Assembly: GCA_949514915.1 (NCBI GenBank)
Contig: CATFLP010000015.1
Coordinates: 1 to 38,754 of the forward strand
Length of the DNA: 38,754 bases
Source: Methanobacteriota archaeon
GTDB taxonomy: Archaea > Thermoplasmatota > Poseidoniia > Poseidoniales > Poseidoniaceae
Direction of reading: 5' to 3'
Positions within the stretch are counted from its first letter, which is position 1. Every line of letters starts with the position of its first letter. The notes beneath the pieces were generated by a model. The model did not search any database. It was not told the origin of the DNA and was given only the letters and a program-made list of their open reading frames with translations. Positions 8,992 through 16,700 of this stretch are shown here, one piece after another. A program made the translations under genes and the position numbers.

Positions 8992-10520
8992 AAAGAAAAG
9001 TCTGAAAAGTCCTCATCATCATTTACTGATGTTCTTTTCTCGGGCGATTTTCGAACTGGAGGACTTTTTCTAGAAGACTCTTGACTATCAGATCTAGGTT
9101 TAGTTTTACGTACACTTCTTCTTTTAGGAGGCCCTCTTTCAGCAGCCTCATTTTGATTATCTTCTGAAGATGCACTTTGCCTTCCTGACATACTTCTTCT
9201 TTCTTTAGGAGGACTTGAACTTCTCTGAGGAGTAGTGAATCCACCCTCATAGTATTCTTCCTCCTCTGCTTGAGGATTAAGAATATCATCAATATCAAAA
9301 GCAAGAGTATGCCCAATTCTTTCTGTAGATTCACCTAAGTTTACCCCTCCAGAATCTATTGATTCTTGTAATTGGTCTCCCATGTCATATGCATCATCAG
9401 TAAGTACAACTCCTCCACCTCCTAATTCTGCACCTTGGCCACGCCCTTCTCCAATAGAACTAAGGACACTTTCAACATCGAAATCATCTAATTTTTGAGT
9501 AACTTTATTTTTCTCTTCCTTTTTCTCATCATTTCCAATCATAGATCCAGCAGACATGTCAAGGCCATCTTTCTTGGCTTTCTTGACATCTTTACGAACT
9601 ACTTTTGCCATTTTCATTTGAGCATCGGTAAGCATTGATCTTGCAGCGGCTTTAGCACCATGTCTTTCCATTCCCATTGAGAATGTGAATAATAAAAATG
9701 CACCACCTCCACCAGCAATCAAAACCAATAGCATGTATAGATATGTTCCAATAAAAGGAATATCTCCTTTACTCCATTCTGATTTTGCTTTACCGTCCAT
9801 TGAAATAGCGTTATTATCAATATTTACACTTGTAACGACCATTGAAATTCCATTCGCTGCCAATGTAATTGCTCTACAATCTTCTCCAACAGTCCATTCA
9901 CCAACCATCACACCATTAGTTGGATTATTCGTATTAACCGCATATCCAACAAGTTCAATTGGTTGATGCCAATCATTTAAAGCAGCAAAACCATCTAAAA
10001 TATTTTCATTTGCAGGAATTAACCCTACGATTCCATATTTCGTGTGAGTAAGTGTTGCACTGTCTAATTTAGGCATTGTTGTTAGTGCTGTGGGCGTGTC
10101 CCATTCCTTTACAGTTAATTTATCATAATCTTCGAATGTTTTTCCTTTTGCCGTATCAAAATCATCTAGTGCAATTAATACAGATGTTGGAATCACTTGT
10201 TGGCTTGGTTGTCCTTTGACTCCCTCGGTGAAATGTTTACTTGAGATTAACCAACCTGAAACACGAACTTCTTGAGTTACTTCTCCAGTAGATCCTGCTT
10301 TTAATTCTCCACCATCATCATCACAACCTTGTGCTGTAAGTTCCATTTGTACAGTTTCATCAGAAATTTTTGAAGATACATTTACTAAATTTTCAGGGTT
10401 ACTATCCCAAGTTGTTTCGAATTCGCCATTATCATCTCCCCAATTCACAATTGGTTCTCCAAAACATCCTGCAATAAGCAGCGAAAATAACAAAATCGCT
10501 CCGAATTTGCCTCGGCCCAT
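8988..10520 (-). CDS. Lipoprotein-like membrane protein with long charged cytoplasmic tail
   Basis: No family recognised. With the ATG at 10520 the protein is 510 residues. A signal sequence ends in a lipobox LIAGC (C19). An extracellular region of about 240 residues follows, rich in Asp/Thr, with a GCDDDGG and an EDC cysteine. A glycine-rich helix FIGTYLYMLLVLIAGGGGAFLLFTF-type segment spans about residues 255-283. The roughly 225-residue cytoplasmic tail has a basic juxtamembrane stretch (KVVRKDVKKAKKDG), then an acidic middle, then a Ser/Pro/Arg/Lys-rich end and the acidic aromatic terminus DDEDFSDFSF. A longer frame to 10619 would overlap tRNA-Ser and is rejected. The lipid anchor plus an internal helix would tether both ends of the outside domain. 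Confidence 0.8.
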   Translation of the reverse strand: MGRGKFGAILLFSLLIAGCFGEPIVNWGDDNGEFETTWDSNPENLVNVSSKISDETVQMELTAQGCDDDGGELKAGSTGEVTQEVRVSGWLISSKHFTEGVKGQPSQQVIPTSVLIALDDFDTAKGKTFEDYDKLTVKEWDTPTALTTMPKLDSATLTHTKYGIVGLIPANENILDGFAALNDWHQPIELVGYAVNTNNPTNGVMVGEWTVGEDCRAITLAANGISMVVTSVNIDNNAISMDGKAKSEWSKGDIPFIGTYLYMLLVLIAGGGGAFLLFTFSMGMERHGAKAAARSMLTDAQMKMAKVVRKDVKKAKKDGLDMSAGSMIGNDEKKEEKNKVTQKLDDFDVESVLSSIGEGRGQGAELGGGGVVLTDDAYDMGDQLQESIDSGGVNLGESTERIGHTLAFDIDDILNPQAEEEEYYEGGFTTPQRSSSPPKERRSMSGRQSASSEDNQNEAAERGPPKRRSVRKTKPRSDSQESSRKSPPVRKSPEKRTSVNDDEDFSDFSF

Positions 10521-10606
10521 GTTGTTCCGATACCCTCTTACATTGAAAAAGAGACGGTTGAATACATACACAAATACTTGAAAGGAATTAGTCCTCGGAG
10601 GTTCAA

Positions 10607-10692
10607 GCGGCGGTCGCATAGCCTGGTATTGCGCCGGTCTTGAAAACCGGTGTCCCTCGGACTCGGGAGTTCAAATCTCTCCCGTCGCGCCA
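10607..10692 (+). tRNA. tRNA-Ser (anticodon TGA), class II, CCA encoded
   Basis: Acceptor GCGGCGG (10607-10613) pairs with CCGTCGC (10682-10688); discriminator G at 10689, then CCA at 10690-10692. The anticodon stem CCGGT/ACCGG closes the loop CTTGAAA, with anticodon TGA at 10641-10643. The long variable arm GTCC-CTC-GGAC is the class II mark of tRNA-Ser. T arm GGGAG-TTCAAAT-CTCTC. Unlike the tRNA-Arg gene in this window, its CCA end is encoded. A TATA-like CAAATACTT lies about 30 bp upstream. Confidence 0.96.
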
Positions 10693-10725
10693 TACTTAAT
10701 GTGCCAGTTTTGATTAGGATTGATT

Positions 10726-11088
10726 ATGAGACCTAGCATAAACGTACTTGGAGGTAAATTAGAAACTTGTTCACTAGACCCTGTTACAGGATGGTATAGG
10801 GACGGTTGTTGTAATACTGACAGCAACGATCATGGATTACACACAGTTTGTTGTATTGTTACAGACAAATTTCTGGAATTTGCAAAATCTAAAGGTAATG
10901 ATTTGATTACCCCAGCACCACAATATAATTTTCCAGGATTAAAAAATGGAGATCGATGGTGTGTCTGTGCTAGAACTTGGTTAGAAGCTGCTGAAAAAGG
11001 AGTTGCTTGCCCAATTAATCTTGAAGCGACACATGAAGAATCACTTCAAATAATCCCATTAGAATTAATGGAACTCCATGCATTGTAA
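10726..11088 (+). CDS. DUF2237 family cysteine-rich protein
   Basis: A 120-residue protein that matches DUF2237: NVLGGKLETCSLDPVTG near the start, then YRDGCCNT, HTVCCIVTDKFLEF, KGNDLITP, FPGLKNGDRWCVCA and a C-terminal EATHEE. At least seven cysteines sit in conserved positions (C15, C28-C29, C42-C43, the WCVC pair), which suggests metal or redox use, but the function of the family is unknown. It has no signal peptide. ATG at 10726 is the start; an in-frame TTG two codons earlier is unnecessary. It lies 33 bp after tRNA-Ser and could be co-transcribed with it. It is more often seen in bacteria and some algae. Confidence 0.9.
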   Translation: MRPSINVLGGKLETCSLDPVTGWYRDGCCNTDSNDHGLHTVCCIVTDKFLEFAKSKGNDLITPAPQYNFPGLKNGDRWCVCARTWLEAAEKGVACPINLEATHEESLQIIPLELMELHAL

Positions 11089-11104
11089 GATTTAGGATTA
11101 AATC
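11089..11104. terminator. Short inverted repeat between convergent DUF2237 and cupin genes
   Basis: GATTTA and TAAATC with a 4-base loop GGAT span the gap from just after the DUF2237 stop (11086-11088) into the cupin stop (11098-11100). Same placement as the hairpin at 1850-1869. The stem is only 6 bp and AT-rich, so this is a weak call. Confidence 0.3.
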
Positions 11105-11457
11105 CATACATCATTTGATGCTGTTAAATCACCTTTATGCTCTCCAGTATTAATGACTCCTTTAGGCTCAATCAACATAATTTTACATTCATCTTTTGCA
11201 TATGGTCTGTGTTCAATACCTTTTGGAACAACATACATTTCTCCTTCATTTAATTCAATAGTACCATCTTTAAATTCGATTTTCATATTTCCTTCAATAA
11301 CCAAAAAAAGTTCATCAGTATCTTCATGACTATGCCATACAAATGAATCTTTAATTTTCACTAATTTTATTTGATAATCATTTAATTCACTTATGACTTT
11401 TGGAGTCCAATATTCAGAGAACATTGATAACTTTTCTTTCAAATTTATTTTATCCAT
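11098..11457 (-). CDS. Cupin-domain protein
   Basis: Small single-domain cupin of 119 residues. Metal-ligand pattern H42-x-H44-x4-E49 (WHSHEDTDELFLVIEG) in motif 1 and H83 (VPKGIEHRP) in motif 2 form a complete cupin site, so it should bind a divalent metal. The substrate cannot be told from sequence; similar proteins include sugar isomerase-like and mannose-6-phosphate isomerase-like cupins. The ATG at 11457 is preceded by AGGGGATGATT; a TTG frame from 11523 would overlap the upstream exporter gene. It lies 43 bp downstream of the RND gene and is probably in the same transcript. Confidence 0.85.
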   Translation of the reverse strand: MDKINLKEKLSMFSEYWTPKVISELNDYQIKLVKIKDSFVWHSHEDTDELFLVIEGNMKIEFKDGTIELNEGEMYVVPKGIEHRPYAKDECKIMLIEPKGVINTGEHKGDLTASNDVWI

Positions 11458-11500
11458 ATAATCATCCCCTTTATTTGCTACAAAAGGTATTAGTTTTTGA

Positions 11501-13693
11501 TTATTCTTCTTCTTCTTTTTCAATATACGTTAATGAAAGACAAGTAGCTAATATGGCCGCAAAAAGAATACTTATTGTTAGTAATCTACCAGTATTTTGT
11601 GCTGGAGGAAATACTGAAAATCCAAGTAATAAGAAAATGGATATTGATGATATTGCAGCACCCCATCTTGCATAATTATCCTGTTTTGTTGAAGGATGTT
11701 CCCCACTTGCATGTGAAAGATAATCTGCAGCAAAACCCATTCCTAATAAAACGGCAGGGGCGGTATGAACTCCTCTAGTTCCAATTATACTAGCCATTCC
11801 GTCTACTGCAGCACCGATTGCAATGGTGCCTACAGCAATTCTAGAAGCACGAATCGGTGAACGTAATAATACAAAGCCCACAATGAATACAGCAATACCT
11901 GCAAATAATATTTGATATACTCTATTTTCTCCAAAATCTTTTGCTAATTGAGCACCAGAGATTAGTTGCCCACCAATTTCTCCATTTAGTTCATTTTCAG
12001 CCATTAATAATTTCACATCATCACCAAATTCAAGTGCAGCATCCGCAAAACTTCCATCAATTAAGACTGAAATTGCAACACCAGTTGTGACTCCCTCTTT
12101 TTCTAATTTAGGGTTTGAATGGATAAATGAATTATCAAAATCATCAAGTATTATGTTAATTGTTGCATTTTCTATTTCACCTTCATAATTCGGAACTCCC
12201 ATTATCAATGGAGTTTGATAGATGCCAGTATCAATTGAAATAATACTTGGATGATAAGATAGTTGTTTTTGGAAGGTTTGAATTTTAATTAAATCACTTG
12301 TTGAATCGCCATCGGCATCTATTATTATCCAAGCCATAGTTCCAGATGCAAGAAGATATTTTGATTGTAAATCATCTAATTTATCTAATGCAGGATCATC
12401 TTCTGGTAAAAATTGTTTAACATCTAGTATGTTAACACTAGTGGGGGAAATAACCGAAATTGATGCCAAGATTACTAATGCAATAGGCCAAAACATAGAA
12501 GTTTTATTATCAAATGACTTTTTTATTTTCAAATTTTCAAAATATTTACGTTTACTTAGATAGAAATCTTCAAGTAAAAATCTCGTAACAACCCAATCAA
12601 AAAATATTCCAATTATCATAACAACTGCTAATGATCTTTGAGCTCTAATGGGGGAAATCAAAGATAGAGAAACAGCGCTAATAGTTGTAATCATAGCAAT
12701 AAGTAGCATACTTCGAACTTCTTCTCTTTTTCTTGATGATTTGCAATACCAAAATGCGCCATCGACAGCAACACCCATAATTATTGGAATTGCAATAACA
12801 TCTACAATTGAAATTGTAAATCCAACAGCTGATAAAATCCCAACTTCGGCAAGAATAATTAATGTGACACTTGCAATTGTTACCAATGATATTTTCCAAT
12901 TTTGCAATCCAATAGTTAGAATGAATATTAGAAAGAATAGAGATGGAATTAATATTGATGAAAGATCATCTTCTGCAATTTTTTGTGCTTTTGCAAATAG
13001 CATATTTACTCCCGCAGATTCAATTTGGAATTCTGAATCTTCACTTATTTTTTCAGCCCAAGATAGAATCATCGACCATCTAACATCTGCTTCTAAATTA
13101 TTTGAATCTTTTACGGTAATTAACCAAATTAATTCATTTGATTGTGGTGCCTGAGATGCGGAAGATCCAGAAAAAGCTGGACATGCCACATTCATTTTCG
13201 CATCATTAGGAAGTAGTAATAATGTAGATTGAAATGCTAACCTCTCTTCAGATGTACTATTTTCTCCACACCATCCCTCTTCAAGTGTGGGTTGTAACAA
13301 ATCTGCCCATTTTGTAGCATTTTCAAGAGATCGATTTCTAGAATTAAAAGCATCAGACCATTTGTTTAGTGGAGATGAAACCGTGGCAATATAAGCAGAA
13401 TTATCATTTAAAAATGCAATATTATCTTCATTATTGATAATATCTTGTTCAAGAGATAATAGACTTTTTACCCGAGTTAAATTATTTGTTAAAGGTCCTT
13501 CATCATCATGATTAATTATCAAAATTAATTCATTTTCTTCTAAATGATTACTTTCTTCTTCAATTCTTTGAATAACTTTGTCATCGAATAACACTTCTGT
13601 AGTTAAAACTGGTTCTGTTGGAAAAATGAAAACTAGCCCTGAACATAATACTAAAACTAGTATTATGGAAATTCTGGCTTGTTTCGGGTTCAT
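11501..13693 (-). CDS. RND superfamily (MMPL-type) exporter
   Basis: A 730-residue protein with the classical RND double layout: helix 1 (residues 8-26), a large outside domain (about 30-235), five helices (about 237-375), helix 7 (about 402-420), a second outside domain (about 420-615) and five closing helices. Helix-4 type motifs are present in both halves (IMGVAVDGAFWYC and AIGAAVDGMAS / GMGFAADYLSHAS), with acidic residues as in proton-driven RND pumps and the sterol-sensing-domain group. Archaeal members of this size act alone, without a periplasmic adaptor. Substrate unknown. The ATG has GAGGGG just upstream. Downstream of the giant surface protein gene, so it may be read from the same transcript. 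Confidence 0.85.
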   Translation of the reverse strand: MNPKQARISIILVLVLCSGLVFIFPTEPVLTTEVLFDDKVIQRIEEESNHLEENELILIINHDDEGPLTNNLTRVKSLLSLEQDIINNEDNIAFLNDNSAYIATVSSPLNKWSDAFNSRNRSLENATKWADLLQPTLEEGWCGENSTSEERLAFQSTLLLLPNDAKMNVACPAFSGSSASQAPQSNELIWLITVKDSNNLEADVRWSMILSWAEKISEDSEFQIESAGVNMLFAKAQKIAEDDLSSILIPSLFFLIFILTIGLQNWKISLVTIASVTLIILAEVGILSAVGFTISIVDVIAIPIIMGVAVDGAFWYCKSSRKREEVRSMLLIAMITTISAVSLSLISPIRAQRSLAVVMIIGIFFDWVVTRFLLEDFYLSKRKYFENLKIKKSFDNKTSMFWPIALVILASISVISPTSVNILDVKQFLPEDDPALDKLDDLQSKYLLASGTMAWIIIDADGDSTSDLIKIQTFQKQLSYHPSIISIDTGIYQTPLIMGVPNYEGEIENATINIILDDFDNSFIHSNPKLEKEGVTTGVAISVLIDGSFADAALEFGDDVKLLMAENELNGEIGGQLISGAQLAKDFGENRVYQILFAGIAVFIVGFVLLRSPIRASRIAVGTIAIGAAVDGMASIIGTRGVHTAPAVLLGMGFAADYLSHASGEHPSTKQDNYARWGAAISSISIFLLLGFSVFPPAQNTGRLLTISILFAAILATCLSLTYIEKEEEE

Positions 13694-13699
13694 ATTCCC

Positions 13700-13743
13700 C
13701 TCTTAATAGTAAAACTAAATCAGTATTACTTAGTAATTAAGAG
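13700..13743. repeat. Interrupted inverted repeat between giant surface protein and RND genes
   Basis: CTCTTAAT (13700-13707) and ATTAAGAG (13736-13743) are perfect inverted 8-mers; inside them AGTAA (13708-13712) and TTACT (13726-13730) extend the stem with an asymmetric bulge. It fills almost the whole 52-bp gap, ending 3 bp from the surface-protein stop. It could be a terminator, an RNA processing site that sets the ratio of the two proteins, or a binding site. Confidence 0.4.
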
Positions 13744-13745
13744 TT

Positions 13746-16700
13746 TTATTTCCATTCCATCCATTGGCCAGTTCGACCATCTTTGTACCACCAAGCACCA
13801 CTTCCAGATGGGTATTCCAATACTTCGTATCCATCTCTCATTTGTCCTTCCATGTAATTTGGAGGCCTTCCATCTGATGGTGGTGCAGCTGCAGGTACAG
13901 AATCATAAGATACTGGAGCGTTTACAATGTCCTGATAATCATCCCATGCAGCACCATCATCTTGCCACTCATCACCATCTCTGCCTCTTAATTTCATAAC
14001 AGTTAGAAGCCCTAATATTACAACAACTAGAACAGCAATGATGATGATAAATATATTTTGATATTCTCCAAGAGCAGAACTTAATCCAGATCCTGTTCCT
14101 GTATCTTCATCATTATTATTCTCATCATTGTTATCCTCATTTGTATTGTCTAAAGTTTGGTTATCAGATCCTAGAGGGTTGTCTTCAGTTGGTAATGTCT
14201 CGCCATCTTCAGTAGTAACTCCTTCAGATGTAACAACGATTGTAATTGCTGCGGGATTGTAATTCCCTCCACTTACTAATACCTCGATAGTACCTTCTTG
14301 AACAATAAAGTCCGCTTGTCCAGCATCACTAGTTACCATACTAAAAATTGTCCAACTATCTCTTTTTCCAGTTACAGATAAACCTTCTACAGGAATATTG
14401 TCTTCATCTACAACTTGAATAGTTACAGTATCTCCAACTTGTGGGTTTGGAGGACTAAAGCTTAAGAATACGTCCTTAATTTCTGGAGGTTCAGGATTTG
14501 GTGTTGCTTCGACAACCATATTATTTATTGCTGAAATTATTTCAGCATTTTCTCCTTCACCTTTTTGTGCAATTGCAATAATTGTATATTCCCCTACAGG
14601 GGATGAAAGAATTGGCAGTTCTAAATCAGCACTAGATCCTTGTCCCCATGCAATCGAACCCATATTTGAAAGAAGAGAATCAATCAAGTCAAATATTTCT
14701 TCAGGAGTATCTACTTCTGAACCTTCACTGCTATGGTATCCATTTTCAATATAATTACAATCTTCTCCAACTGCTTCAATATACATATTATTTACATGAT
14801 CACCAAGAATTAATTCATAATCTCCACTTAAATCAATTTCATAGTTTGCATACCACTCACTTCCCCAATCTTGATACCAATCTCTAACTGGTGTAATTAA
14901 GAAACCGGAACTATCTTTTAGAACAGTATCTTTAGGATCTGGCATGGATGAACTCCATGGATTATTGTCAACATAAACCCTCATCCTGACATTTGATTTA
15001 CCATATTGAGTATCAGTCTCCCAATCATAGTCTTCTCTGTCTTCACACCATGCATCAGATGAAATGTATACATCCTCGATAGATTTATCATTAGCAACCC
15101 ATCCAATTTCTTCTCTAACTCCTTCACCATACAAAAATTCAGTTACTGCAGACAAATCAATAGTTGCAGGATCAAAACCTTCTTTTGGTGTTGCTACAGC
15201 AAGAATTCTTGATGCTGGCCCATCTTCATCGCTAAGAGCAATATTTGTTACTTGACCTGGCCCTAATTCTCCTGTTAATTTTAACGAAGCAGGATTATTT
15301 AATACAATTCCAATATGTAAAGCATTAGGGAATAAAATTAGGTCACCAGTTCCTACTGACTCACCAGGACAGAAAGATCCATCTTCCCATACATAATCGT
15401 CCCATTCCACCCAATGTTCTTCATTATTATCATATGGATAAAACCATCCATCATCATCGAAATATTCTCCTTCCTGAACATCATAGCATTCATCATTGTT
15501 TCCGTTATTGCCAGTGCTATCAACTGCTATAGCTGCTAACAGATACATTGGTGACTCTAAGTCAACTTCCCAGTTTTTGGCTGTTTCACCACATTCAAAT
15601 TCTAATTCTGTTTCAAATGAACCATCTCCGCCATCCTCATCATTTTGAGGCCCAGTCCATGCATCTTCGTCGACTCCTGGGAATGCCTCTCTAAGAACTA
15701 ATGGAACTAATCCCACAAGAATTCTATGACCATTCTCACAAGGAATATCTGTAGGTGCAATAGAAATTCCAGTGCTTAAATCACCTCTTTCTGAAGAATA
15801 TACAGGGATTCCTCCAAAAGTAGTTTCTTGATTTAAGTCGCCTCCAATTGAAATACTTCCTTCAGTAACTGCTGCAAGATTCATCCCAACTCCTATCATT
15901 TCACTACCATCCGCACGAGTTACTTTCACTTGTGCAATTGAGACATAAGCTCCAGGTAATGTTGGACTCACGGTCATTACCGCTTCTCCATTACTATCAG
16001 AAGTCATGATTTCTTCTTTCATTACTTCAAATGGTCCATCTGTAATGAAACTATCAATAATTACTGGACTTGGTGTCATACTTTCCCAAGAATTTAAACT
16101 ACAATAGTTGTACATACCCCATTCAAAACTTTGATCGTTGTACTCATAATATGTTACATCTTCACCAGTTTCTTCATCATAGTATGTTTTTTCAAACCCA
16201 TCATCATTTTTATATGTAAAATAATGATAATAATGATTATCATCAAAATCTTTGTAATCTACTGTAATTTGATTTTCATACCCTGGATCATTAGTATATT
16301 GATGATACAAGTAATTGTCGTAAGAATCAGATTCCCACGATCCTAGTTCAAGAGTCTCAGTTGTACCATCTCCCCAATTAATATTGATATTTTCAAAATT
16401 AGTAGTATCAAAATATTGATTCCCCTCCCAGGACTGTGTTTTTAAGTACAATTCAATATTATTATTTCCATCTAGCATATATCCCTCAGTATACATACAA
16501 TCAGGTGTTCCAGGCATAGGTATTTGTTCAGTAAATTCAAATTCAATACCTGAATTTGTTTTTCCAGTTGTGGTTACTTCTGCAATACCTATATCTCCAT
16601 TAGCACTAGAAATATCAACATACCATTCACTATTACCATTACCATCTTCTTGGAAAGTATCTTGGAATGTTAATTGATCATATAGATAGACATCTTCTCC

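Noticed and set aside
9003-9033. C-terminal DDEDFSDFSF of the lipoprotein as a PCNA-binding box
   Set aside because: The PIP box needs Q-x-x-(I/L/M)-x-x-(F/Y)-(F/Y); the glutamine and hydrophobic residue are missing, unlike FEN1's QSSLSDFF.
10521-10619. 33-codon N-terminal extension of the lipoprotein gene
   Set aside because: It would overlap tRNA-Ser by 13 bp and put a charged stretch before the signal peptide; the ATG at 10520 starts directly at a good signal sequence.
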